A DNA stretch of 8,610 nucleotides from the NCBI GenBank assembly GCA_008017255.1, contig SSHD01000077.1:1-8610 (forward strand), in the 5' to 3' direction. Shown here one piece after another: positions 1-5,357 of this stretch. The notes under the pieces are model-generated. The model saw only the letters and a list, made by a program, of their open reading frames with translations. It ran no database searches and was not told the DNA's origin. Made by a program: the position numbers and the translations under genes. The number at the start of each line of letters is the position of its first letter. The stretch's first letter is position 1. The stretch comes from Acinetobacter sp. (GTDB lineage Bacteria; Pseudomonadota; Gammaproteobacteria; Pseudomonadales; Moraxellaceae).

Positions 1-128
1 CTGACCTGAATGGTATTGGCTTGGAAATGTTGACGATGAACACTTTGCGCGGCAAAGACCAAATCTAAAAAAGGCTGCTCATATAAGGCTTGGATTTCAT
101 CCCGCGTCCAATCATTACGTAAGGTCAT
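1..128 (-). CDS. bioB: Biotin synthase, N-terminal fragment (runs off the left edge)
   Basis: Only the first 42 codons are present. The reading begins [20 protein letters not shown] and continues through a stretch with [13 protein letters not shown] and NTIQV, which matches the N-terminus of gammaproteobacterial BioB. BioB is the radical-AdoMet enzyme that inserts sulfur into dethiobiotin in the last step of biotin synthesis. The CxxxCxxC cluster motif lies beyond the window, so it cannot be checked. Two ATGs are possible, at 134 and 128. AGGG lies 2 bases before the first and 8 bases before the second, so I chose 128. The gene starts 26 bases after the queG stop on the same strand, so the two may be co-transcribed. 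Confidence 0.88.
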   Translation of the reverse strand, partial: MTLRNDWTRDEIQALYEQPFLDLVFAAQSVHRQHFQANTIQV

Positions 129-154
129 GTTCATATCCCTGCAGATTACTTAAA

Positions 155-1255
155 TTATTGCGCTTGTTGTTGCAACTGTTGCGCGATTGCCCAATCTATA
201 TGCACATTAACGATGTCATCATGATGGCAACTTTTGCCGTGTTGCAATTGAGCGACAATTTGCGCCGAGTATGGCGCATTGCCGAGTCCAATTGCAATAT
301 TACGTTTAAACGATTGATACCCAGTACGGCGCAGCGGGCTGCCTTCGGTGCGTTCTAAGAAGGTTGTTTCATCCCATTGCCACAACGCAAGCAAGCTGAT
401 GTTATCTAAACTATGTCGTGGGTTAAAATCGTCAATCACGGCTTTTTTAGCAAAACTATTCCAAGGGCAAATCAGTTGGCAATCATCGCAACCAAACACT
501 CGATTACCAATTGCTTTGCGCAATTCTTCTGCAATAATACCTTTATATTCAATAGTTAAATATGCAATACACTTTCGAGCATCCAACATATAAGGTTCAA
601 CTATGGCTTGGGTCGGGCAAATATCAATACATGCTGTACACGAACCACAATGTGCGGTGGTGGGTTCATCAAAAGGTAAATCGAGTGAGGTGAATAATTC
701 ACCCAACACAAAAAAAGACCCAGATTTTTTATTGATTAATAAGGTGTGTTTGCCTGTCCAACCCATACCAGCGCTTTCAGCCAAAGATTTTTCAAATACT
801 GGCGCAGAATCGGCAAAAGGGCGTGACTCAAATTCGCCGACTTTTTCTTTTATTCGAGTCGCAAGGGTTTTTAAGCGCCCGCGCATGATTTTATGATAAT
901 CACGACCGCGTGCATAACGCGCAATAATCGCTGAATTTGGCTCAAAGGGAACATAACGTGCTTTGGGTGAACTGACCAAATAGTTCATGCGTACACAAAT
1001 CACGCTTTTGGTGTTGGGAATGAGCAAAGTAGGGTCGGCACGTTTCTCTAAATTTTCTTCCAAAAACTTCATATCACCATGATAACCACGTTTTAAATAT
1101 TCTTTTAAACGCGCTAATTCATGTTGAGTATCTGGTTTGGCAATCACACAATCACTAAAGCCCAAGTCCAAAGCCTGTGCTTTTATCCACGCTTTGAGCG
1201 CGTCTAAATCTACTTGATCTACAGGGATTTTTTTTGACACTGTGCAAGAAACCAT
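155..1255 (-). CDS. queG: Epoxyqueuosine reductase QueG
   Basis: This is the cobalamin-dependent iron-sulfur enzyme that reduces epoxyqueuosine to queuosine at the tRNA wobble position, the last step of queuosine synthesis; it is cytoplasmic. Numbered from the ATG at 1255 (366 residues), the family marks are visible: PFADSAPVFEK near residue 148 with the conserved aspartate, GWTGKHT near 165, CGSCTACIDICP at 203-214, and CDDCQLICPWN at 256-266, giving the cysteines for two [4Fe-4S] clusters. Length is normal for the family. The start is uncertain. The frame opens at a GTG (1276), which would add MFLLSFI and create a false signal-like N-terminus. Neither start has a convincing Shine-Dalgarno sequence. 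I chose the ATG because the enzyme should not have a hydrophobic leader. bioB follows 26 bases downstream. Confidence 0.93.
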   Translation of the reverse strand: MVSCTVSKKIPVDQVDLDALKAWIKAQALDLGFSDCVIAKPDTQHELARLKEYLKRGYHGDMKFLEENLEKRADPTLLIPNTKSVICVRMNYLVSSPKARYVPFEPNSAIIARYARGRDYHKIMRGRLKTLATRIKEKVGEFESRPFADSAPVFEKSLAESAGMGWTGKHTLLINKKSGSFFVLGELFTSLDLPFDEPTTAHCGSCTACIDICPTQAIVEPYMLDARKCIAYLTIEYKGIIAEELRKAIGNRVFGCDDCQLICPWNSFAKKAVIDDFNPRHSLDNISLLALWQWDETTFLERTEGSPLRRTGYQSFKRNIAIGLGNAPYSAQIVAQLQHGKSCHHDDIVNVHIDWAIAQQLQQQAQ

Positions 1256-1442
1256 AATGAAAGATAAAAGGAACACGCATGCAGAAGCCAGTTTAGCATA
1301 GCCCTGTTTATCTTAGCTAAAGTATTCAAACATGGCAGCAAGGTTGCTTGATGCAGTAAAATTCAGTTTAGATATTGCTTTAAATCTGTTGGGGGAAATG
1401 ATTGAGGATGTGTGCATATTGAAATATAGGCAAAGAAATAAG

Positions 1443-1462
1443 ATGTACTAACAACTGTACAT
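1443..1462. promoter_or_regulatory. Palindromic operator candidate for the RelBE-type cassette
   Basis: A perfect inverted repeat ATGTAC-N8-GTACAT ends 24 bases before the antitoxin ATG. RelB-type antitoxins carry an N-terminal DNA-binding fold and repress their own promoter, so a palindrome here fits an autoregulatory site. No strong -10/-35 pair could be fixed around it. The assignment rests on position and symmetry only. Confidence 0.5.
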
Positions 1463-1486
1463 ACAAATGTTATTACGGAGCTTACA

Positions 1487-1729
1487 ATGTCTACAATTAC
1501 AATTCGTCTTGAAGATGATTTAAAACAACGTGCTTACGCAGCTTTGGATGAGTTGGGCGTAACGCCATCGGAGCTATTACGCCAAACTTTGCCGTATGTT
1601 GCAGATCAAAAAAAGTTGCCATTTAAAACGATAGTTGTATCAGAAGAAGATGCTGAACTTATTGCGATAGTAAAAGAACGTCTAGCGAACCCACAAAAAA
1701 GCATTAAGGTAAGTTTGGATGACCTGTGA
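1487..1729 (+). CDS. relB: RelB/DinJ-family antitoxin
   Basis: This 80-residue acidic protein opens with STITIRLEDDLKQRAYAALD and a following LGVTPSELLRQ segment. That is the ribbon-helix-helix pattern of RelB/DinJ antitoxins: one beta strand, then two helices for DNA binding. The C-terminal half, rich in E, K and D, would be the toxin-wrapping region. It should neutralise the downstream RelE-like toxin and repress the operon. The start has a good ribosome site, GGAG at 1477-1480 with 6 bases of spacing. Its last 11 bases overlap the toxin frame, the usual translationally coupled arrangement. Because the toxin frame is interrupted, this antitoxin may now have no active partner at this locus. 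Whether it is closer to RelB or DinJ cannot be settled here. Confidence 0.85.
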   Translation: MSTITIRLEDDLKQRAYAALDELGVTPSELLRQTLPYVADQKKLPFKTIVVSEEDAELIAIVKERLANPQKSIKVSLDDL

Positions 1730-2012
1730 GCTTGAGTTCGATGCTAGAGCTTTAAAAGAATGGCAGAAATTAGGCGATACGATTCGAACGCAATTTAAAA
1801 AGAAACTGGCTAAGATGTTAGAGCATCCACATATAGAAGCAAATCGCTTAAGTGGACGAGATAATTGCTTTAAAATTAAATTAAAAACATCGGGTTATCG
1901 TTTGGTGTATCAAGTATAAAATGAAGCAATTTTAGTTTTTGTAATTTCAGTTGGGAAACGTGAAAAGAATAAAATTTATGAAATTGCGCATCAACGCATA
2001 GATCACAATTAA
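1719..2012 (+). pseudogene. relE: RelE-family mRNA-interferase toxin, interrupted by an in-frame stop
   Basis: The frame from 1719 reads like RelE: FDARALKEWQKLG, then IEANRLSG, then FKIKLKTSGYRLVYQV. It meets TAA at 1917-1919 after 66 residues. The same frame then resumes as NEAILVFVISVGKREKNKIY and ends at 2010-2012, matching the C-terminal strand and helix of E. coli RelE. Reading through gives 97 codons against 95 in E. coli RelE, with no indel, so a single nonsense codon is the only lesion. In E. coli numbering the truncated form keeps Lys52, Lys54 and Arg61 but loses Arg81 and Tyr87, both important for ribosome-dependent mRNA cleavage, so it should be inactive. The alternatives are a sequencing error or a real polymorphism. 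The start overlaps relB by 11 bases, with AAGG 9 bases upstream. Confidence 0.85.
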
Positions 2013-2020
2013 ATCCATTG

Positions 2021-2047
2021 AAAAAATAGTGTATTTGTGCTGATACA
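2021..2047 (-). terminator. Weak candidate terminator of ruvC
   Basis: Read on the minus strand, TGTAT-N8-ATACA forms a 5-bp stem, followed by CTA and T6. It begins 9 bases after the ruvC stop. The stem is short and AT-rich, so this is only a candidate. Confidence 0.3.
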
Positions 2048-2055
2048 GTGCTAAA

Positions 2056-2601
2056 TCAACGCCGCCGACTGCTGGAACGACTGCGCCCACGTGCCATGCC
2101 GCCTAAGGCATTTAAAACTGCCAGTTTGCTCATACTGCCTGACGCATGAGCATGACAAATCGCAGCGGCAAGGGCATCGGCAGCATCTTGTTGTGGTTTA
2201 ATGCTCAAATTGAGTAAGCGCATTACCATCATCTGTACTTGTTCTTTATCGGCAGCGCCATAACCGACAACCGCTTGCTTAATTTGCCGTGCGGTATATT
2301 CCGCTACTTGTAAGTCTAAATTGACCAATGCGGCAATAGCTGCACCACGTGCTTGCCCCAACTTTAAAGCAGAGTCGGGGTTTTGTGCCATAAACACCTG
2401 TTCTACTGCGGCTTCGGTTGGACCATGAAATTTCACAATTCGTTCTACACCGGCAAAAATACGCTTTAAACGCTCAGGCATATCCGCCGATTCGGTACGA
2501 ATAGTGCCTGCATCGACAAAACGTAAGTTGTTGCCGTCTTTTTCGATAATTCCATAACCAGTTAAGCGTGAACCAGGGTCTATACCAATAATAAGTGTCA
2601 T
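2056..2601 (-). CDS. ruvC: Crossover junction endodeoxyribonuclease RuvC
   Basis: RuvC is the dimeric, Mg-dependent resolvase that cuts Holliday junctions made by RecA and moved by RuvAB. The 181-residue protein has the RNase H-like fold signatures: [14 protein letters not shown] with catalytic Asp8, AAVEQVF with Glu67, and [16 protein letters not shown] with Asp139 and Asp142. All four acidic catalytic residues are present. The length is slightly above E. coli RuvC because of a basic, serine/arginine-rich tail ([11 protein letters not shown]). No ruvA or ruvB lies next to it, so it is not in a ruvCAB cluster here. The ATG at 2601 has no Shine-Dalgarno sequence. A perfect TATAAT sits only 8 bases before it, so the message may be leaderless. 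Confidence 0.96.
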   Translation of the reverse strand: MTLIIGIDPGSRLTGYGIIEKDGNNLRFVDAGTIRTESADMPERLKRIFAGVERIVKFHGPTEAAVEQVFMAQNPDSALKLGQARGAAIAALVNLDLQVAEYTARQIKQAVVGYGAADKEQVQMMVMRLLNLSIKPQQDAADALAAAICHAHASGSMSKLAVLNALGGMARGRSRSSSRRR

Positions 2602-2609
2602 GCGGCACG

Positions 2610-2615
2610 ATTATA
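2610..2615 (-). promoter_or_regulatory. -10 box of ruvC, close enough for a leaderless transcript
   Basis: A perfect TATAAT lies on the minus strand, 8 bases before the ruvC ATG. Normal spacing from a -10 box would put the transcription start at about 2601-2604, on or within three bases of the start codon. No good -35 was found, and the bases upstream do not form an exact extended -10. Confidence 0.45.
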
Positions 2616-2816
2616 ACCAAAGAGGAGGGCTATTGTTACATAATGGATTTTCAGCTGCATGCTATTTTTTTAGCATTCTGATTTGTATGAATATTGTTGT
2701 AATTTGCGTGTAATTTGCAACTCAAAACTACATTAATCTTACGTAGCAGCAATAGCTTGCTTGTGATCCAGAGAGTTACACGCCCCATATTATATATTGA
2801 TAATCAAAGATATTGA

Positions 2817-2844
2817 TTGCTTAGCAGGATAAAGCGTGTATAGT
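2817..2844 (+). promoter_or_regulatory. Candidate promoter of the cold-shock gene
   Basis: TTGCTT at 2817-2822 and TATAGT at 2839-2844 are separated by 16 bases. The predicted start near 2851 would give a 5' leader of about 150 bases, the long-leader layout usual for cold-shock genes. The -35 match is weak. Confidence 0.4.
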
Positions 2845-2953
2845 ATTTGGAACTAGAAGAATAATAGTGTTGATTCAACAAATCCTGGATTTCGTAGTTT
2901 AGCCAAACCTCTCGTTTTATCAGATTTAGTTTCAAGGTTATTATTTCAAGTTA

Positions 2954-2970
2954 AATGCTGCTTAAGCATT
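2954..2970 (+). other. Small hairpin in the cold-shock leader
   Basis: AATGCT-GCTTA-AGCATT forms a 6-bp stem with a 5-base loop, ending 30 bases before the start codon. A T6 run follows at 2977-2982, six bases after the stem, so it is not a classical terminator. It could be part of a temperature-responsive leader structure. That role is inferred from what is known of csp leaders, not shown by the sequence. Confidence 0.35.
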
Positions 2971-3000
2971 CTCAAGTTTTTTACAAATAGGTTTAAAGTT

Positions 3001-3213
3001 ATGTCTAATACTGTGACTGGTACAGTGAAGTGGTTCAACGAAACTAAAGGTTTCGGTTTTATCCATGCAGATTCTGGGCAAGATGTTTTTGCTCATTTTA
3101 GCGAAATCCAAAGCAGCGGTTTCAAAGTTTTACATGAAGGGCAACGTGTGTCTTTTACTATTGCTGACGGTAAAAAAGGACCTCAAGCAACTGGTATCAC
3201 AGTCGTTCAGTAA
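3001..3213 (+). CDS. Cold-shock protein (CspA family)
   Basis: This 70-residue single cold-shock domain binds single-stranded RNA and DNA and is thought to act as an RNA chaperone in the cytoplasm. The sequence shows the family motifs: [16 protein letters not shown] with the RNP1 element KGFGFI at 16-21, and VFAHFSEI at 29-36 with the RNP2 element. RNP2 has alanine at position 31 where VFVHF is the more common form. Length is normal. AGG lies at 2989-2991, 9 bases before the ATG. The gene has a long leader upstream and a strong terminator immediately downstream, so it is monocistronic. Which Csp paralogue it is (A, C, D or E) cannot be decided from the sequence, so no symbol is given. Cold induction is possible but not demonstrated. 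Confidence 0.96.
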   Translation: MSNTVTGTVKWFNETKGFGFIHADSGQDVFAHFSEIQSSGFKVLHEGQRVSFTIADGKKGPQATGITVVQ

Positions 3214-3227
3214 TACTTAAAACCGTT

Positions 3228-3260
3228 AAAAAAATAGCTCACTTTGGTGGGCTTTTTTTT
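3228..3260 (+). terminator. Rho-independent terminator of the cold-shock gene
   Basis: AGCTCAC (3236-3242) pairs with GTGGGCT (3247-3253) around a TTTG loop, with one G-T wobble. An A7 tract precedes the stem and a T run follows it to about 3260. It starts 15 bases after the stop codon. Confidence 0.88.
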
Positions 3261-3384
3261 GCGGCTTGCATGCAGCATCTTGCAGATTCCAAAACAACAA
3301 TAGCACATCAGTAAAATCAAGCAGTGTAACTTTGTGATGCAATAGACATTAGAGTGAATTTTATTTGAGTAAATGTGACTAAAA

Positions 3385-3411
3385 TTGTCATAAAATGGTT
3401 ATTTATACAAT
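3385..3411 (+). promoter_or_regulatory. Candidate promoter upstream of the 43-codon ORF
   Basis: TTGTCA (3385-3390) and TACAAT (3406-3411) each match consensus at 5 of 6 positions, but the 15-base spacer is short. A TGAC-N7-GTCA inverted repeat (3376-3390) overlaps the -35 and could be an operator. The rest of 3261-3495 is AT-rich, with nothing else I can support. Confidence 0.33.
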
Positions 3412-3495
3412 AAATTAACCTATCAACATATACGACTTTTTGCTAATTTCAATCTATCGCTTAATTCTGCAAATTAATAAGTGCAGTACATCAGA

Positions 3496-3627
3496 ATGGG
3501 CAGTAAGGTTATGGAAAACTTAGAACCGTATACACAAAGGTTTGAACAAGAAGTTCATGTGCATTGTAAAAGATCTATAGGCTCGTTGTTGTTTGGTTTT
3601 GTGGTCATACTGATTACAAGTCTATAG
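3496..3627 (+). CDS. Possible small membrane protein (43 codons), unrecognised
   Basis: I do not recognise this ORF. It reads a polar N-terminus (MGSKVMENLEPYTQRFEQEV), then a short basic/histidine stretch, then a hydrophobic end, SLLFGFVVILITSL, ending in TAG. That is the layout of a small single-span inner-membrane protein with a charged cytoplasmic part. A second start, Met6 at 3511, has AAGG just upstream but only 2 bases of spacing; the first ATG has no clear ribosome site. In favour of a real gene are a possible promoter about 90 bases upstream, a structured terminator-like hairpin starting 13 bases after the stop, and an otherwise empty gap. Against it are its small size and weak translation signals. 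No function is proposed. Confidence 0.4.
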   Translation: MGSKVMENLEPYTQRFEQEVHVHCKRSIGSLLFGFVVILITSL

Positions 3628-3639
3628 TGCATAACAAAA

Positions 3640-3717
3640 GAAAGCACCTGTGTGGGTTTCATCTCAACGGTTAGACTTTGTCTAGCAAATAAGATGTGAT
3701 TGATGCAGGTGTTTTTT
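3640..3717 (+). terminator. Long imperfect hairpin with T6 tail: terminator or 3' end of a small RNA
   Basis: CACCTG (3645-3650) pairs with CAGGTG (3706-3711), and T6 follows at 3712-3717. Inside, 3651-3659 and 3697-3705 face each other symmetrically and pair at 7 of 9 positions, five of them G-U. CATCT (3660-3664) then pairs with AGATG (3692-3696), and a tip hairpin, TAGAC-TTT-GTCTA, lies at 3672-3684. The G-U pairs form only in RNA read from the plus strand, so I assign it there. The foot carries an A-rich 5' side. It begins 13 bases after the small ORF, so it may simply terminate that transcript, but it is much longer than an ordinary terminator. Confidence 0.6.
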
Positions 3718-3815
3718 CATTGTGATTTTATGATGGCATATCATGCACTTGTTGCAAATAAGAAACATAGCTGCTGAATTTATTTGCTATGGTTAGGTTT
3801 TTGCAAGTTTGTGCT

Positions 3816-4130
3816 ATGAAAAATATTCTATGTTTGAGTTTAATACTGTTACCACTTGCCGCTTGTGCAGCTGCACCACATCACAACACGTCTTCAGCTA
3901 ACGGCGACCATAGCAATCATGCCACCCCAAGTCTGTGCCTGCCAGATCAGGCGAAAAAATTGGTGGGTAAAGCGGGGCTGAGCGATGCTCAAATTCAGCA
4001 AAAAACCGCAGCGACCGTTGTACGGCGTGTAGGTCCAAACCAAGCGGTAACCATGGACTATAGCGAAACCCGTATTACCATTACCATAGACCCACAATCT
4101 AAAAAAATCACTCATGCCGCATGTGGTTAG
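3816..4130 (+). CDS. Lipoprotein with peptidase inhibitor I78-type domain
   Basis: From the ATG at 3816 the product has 104 residues and starts MKNILCLSLILLPLAACAAA, a lipoprotein signal peptide with lipobox LAAC. Cleavage would leave a lipidated Cys17, so the protein should be anchored on the periplasmic face of an outer or inner membrane. A His/Asn/Ser-rich linker follows. The C-terminal part (CLPDQAKKLVGKAG, then TVVRRVGPNQAVTMDY, ITITIDPQSKKITHAACG) matches the small I78 inhibitor fold, whose members inhibit serine proteases through an exposed loop. Two cysteines, one near the start of the domain and one at the end, may form a disulfide. An upstream in-frame ATG (3789) would add nine residues (MVRFLQVCA) and spoil the signal peptide, so I prefer 3816. 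No strong ribosome site is visible for either. The target protease is unknown. Confidence 0.78.
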   Translation: MKNILCLSLILLPLAACAAAPHHNTSSANGDHSNHATPSLCLPDQAKKLVGKAGLSDAQIQQKTAATVVRRVGPNQAVTMDYSETRITITIDPQSKKITHAACG

Positions 4131-4135
4131 CCTCC

Positions 4136-4163
4136 GTTGAGGTTTCATTTATGCAGCCTCAAC
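4136..4163. repeat. Inverted repeat after the I78 lipoprotein gene
   Basis: GTTGAGG (4136-4142) and CCTCAAC (4157-4163) are perfect complements around a 14-base loop, six bases after the stop. No T run follows, so it is at most a Rho-assisted or RNA-stabilising hairpin. A competing short stem, CCTC-CGTT-GAGG at 4131-4142, overlaps it. The rest of 4164-4303 shows nothing I can support. Confidence 0.4.
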
Positions 4164-4303
4164 AAGCTCAGATTCTTCGACAAATAAATAAGCACTCAAG
4201 CCTTGATAAATCGACAAATGCACCCATCAATTTAAATGTTGTGTTTATTTAATTTACTGCGCAATGCTTATTTTGCACAGCTGTTTAATTTTCGAGATTT
4301 AAG

Positions 4304-4867
4304 ATGACTCTACTGCTAATTTTGCTGTTTGGTGGCATTGCTGAAGTTCTGGTTTGGATTGCAGTGGGCGATCTGGTTGGCAGCATGTGGTATGTATTCT
4401 TTTGGTTTGTACTGGCATTTATGCTCGGGCTAAATTTGCTACGTTCGAGTACTGCCCACATTATGCCGCAATTGCAGCAGATGCAAATGACAGGGCAGAT
4501 AGGTGCAGACCCAGCCGTGAGTAAAAAATTAGCCCTTGCCATGTCGGGTTTCTTGCTCACGTTACCGGGTTTAATCACTGATGTTTTGGCGCTATTGGTG
4601 TTGATTCCCGCAGTGCAAACTGCTTTGCGTAATGGCTTAATGAAAACTATGGCAAAACGCCAACAAGCCATGATGGAAAAAATGATGGGCGGTATGGCAG
4701 GTGGTGATGCGACAGGACAAAACCCTTTTGCGGATATGATGCGCCAAATGCAAGAAATGCAACAACAACAAAGTGGTGGTCAATACCGTGATTCAACTAT
4801 TATTGATGGTGAAGCACGTGAAGTAAAACCAGACCACAAGAAAATCGAATTTAAAGATGTAAATTAA
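4304..4867 (+). CDS. fxsA: FxsA-family cytoplasmic membrane protein
   Basis: This 187-residue protein has hydrophobic spans at about 2-25, 28-46 and 77-104 and the family-type PGLITDVLALLVLIP stretch at 88-102. E. coli FxsA, when overproduced, relieves phage T7 exclusion by the F plasmid PifA protein; its normal role is not known, so the name describes the family rather than a proven function here. The cytoplasmic tail is notably methionine/glutamine-rich: 11 Met in residues 113-152, a glycine-rich patch (GGMAGG), and a QQQQ run. It ends in a charged segment (IEFKDVN). Start choice is the first ATG, with only a weak GAGA upstream. A strong terminator lies 15 bases after the stop, so it is a single-gene unit. 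E. coli FxsA is shorter and carries a different tail. Confidence 0.9.
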   Translation: MTLLLILLFGGIAEVLVWIAVGDLVGSMWYVFFWFVLAFMLGLNLLRSSTAHIMPQLQQMQMTGQIGADPAVSKKLALAMSGFLLTLPGLITDVLALLVLIPAVQTALRNGLMKTMAKRQQAMMEKMMGGMAGGDATGQNPFADMMRQMQEMQQQQSGGQYRDSTIIDGEAREVKPDHKKIEFKDVN

Positions 4868-4882
4868 ACTGTGTTATGCGCC

Positions 4883-4910
4883 AAGCACACTGTATATCGT
4901 GTGCTTTTTT
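4883..4910 (+). terminator. Rho-independent terminator of fxsA
   Basis: AAGCACAC (4883-4890) pairs perfectly with GTGTGCTT (4899-4906) around an 8-base loop and runs into T6 ending at 4910. The T run overlaps the stop codon of the converging minus-strand gene. On the minus strand the stem is followed by TTGG, so it should terminate poorly in that direction. Confidence 0.92.
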
Positions 4911-5091
4911 ATGGCTGATGCTTAGCTTGATCTTGCTGTGCTTGAGCATCTGCAACGGTTTTTCGTTCTTTTTCAGTTGATGGTTGATAGTGGCTAGGCG
5001 GCAGTGTGGTAAGTTCATTTTCCGATTGTTGGTATTTTCGACTCCGATTAGCACGCTCACGAAAACCACCTTTGTTAATCAATTGCGTCAT
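4909..5091 (-). CDS. Small hydrophilic protein of unknown function (60 residues)
   Basis: I do not recognise a family. The product begins MTQLINKGGFRERANRSRKY and is then rich in Gln, Lys, Glu, Ser and Thr, with a PPSHYQP patch, and ends AKHQP. It has no hydrophobic segment, cysteine or signal peptide and may be largely disordered. The main reason to accept it as real is its ribosome site: GAGGAG (5099-5104) with 7 bases of spacing to the ATG at 5091. The frame opens five codons earlier at 5106, but that start lies inside the ribosome site, so 5091 is preferred. The gene converges with fxsA, and its TAA lies within the terminator T run of fxsA. The basic N-terminus could bind nucleic acid, but that is a guess. 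Confidence 0.6.
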   Translation of the reverse strand: MTQLINKGGFRERANRSRKYQQSENELTTLPPSHYQPSTEKERKTVADAQAQQDQAKHQP

Positions 5092-5357
5092 GCTGCAACT
5101 CCTCATTCATACCCAATCATTTTAGCAAATTGTTTGTTGAAGTTGTTTTGGTAAATCATGTGCATAATCAAAAACAAATTCATGGGTAAATTTTACTTAC
5201 AGTACAAAGTAACATATTGAAAAGTATAAATTAACTTTAAGATATAACAGATAAAACAAAACCAGATTGAATTTTGTGTTTTTTTCTCTTAGGATAAAAG
5301 TCCGATGGTAAAAGTTGTTGTAAAAGGAAAATAATAAAATATAAAGAGGAGCAATAA

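Larger units (their letters stand above)
2602..3000. other. Divergent intergenic region between ruvC and the cold-shock gene
   Basis: These 399 bases hold no convincing ORF. The left part carries the ruvC -10 and a small inverted repeat, ATGCTA-T6-TAGCAT at 2659-2676. An 11-base tandem repeat, TGTAATTTGCG then TGTAATTTGC, lies at 2698-2718. The right part is the probable promoter and about 150-base leader of the cold-shock gene, annotated separately. A direct repeat, TTTCAAG(G)TTA, occurs at 2930-2940 and 2944-2953 inside that leader. Confidence 0.6.

Noticed and set aside
1256..1276. GTG at 1276 as the queG start, giving an apparent MFLLSFIMVSC lipoprotein-like leader
   Set aside because: QueG is a cytoplasmic tRNA-modifying enzyme; the leader is more likely untranslated sequence, and the ATG at 1255 is preferred.
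1332..1451. 39-codon plus-strand ORF (starts MAARLLDAVKFSLDIALNLL) upstream of relB
   Set aside because: No ribosome site, it overlaps the palindromic operator, and it is short enough to arise by chance in this AT-rich gap.
2659..2676. ATGCTA-T6-TAGCAT inverted repeat between ruvC and the cold-shock gene as a terminator
   Set aside because: Stem is only 6 bp, the T run is in the loop rather than after the stem, and no gene ends nearby.
3640..3717. Reading the long hairpin as a miniature transposable element with terminal inverted repeats
   Set aside because: No flanking target-site duplication was seen, and the mispairs are largely G-U in plus-strand RNA, which fits RNA structure better than DNA ends.
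3730..3744. ATGAT-GGCAT-ATCAT inverted repeat before the I78 lipoprotein gene
   Set aside because: Five-base arms in AT-rich DNA are not significant, and no promoter could be placed beside it.
3894..4148. 84-codon minus-strand ORF opposite the I78 lipoprotein gene
   Set aside because: It is antisense to a well-supported coding region, with no ribosome site or recognisable protein features.
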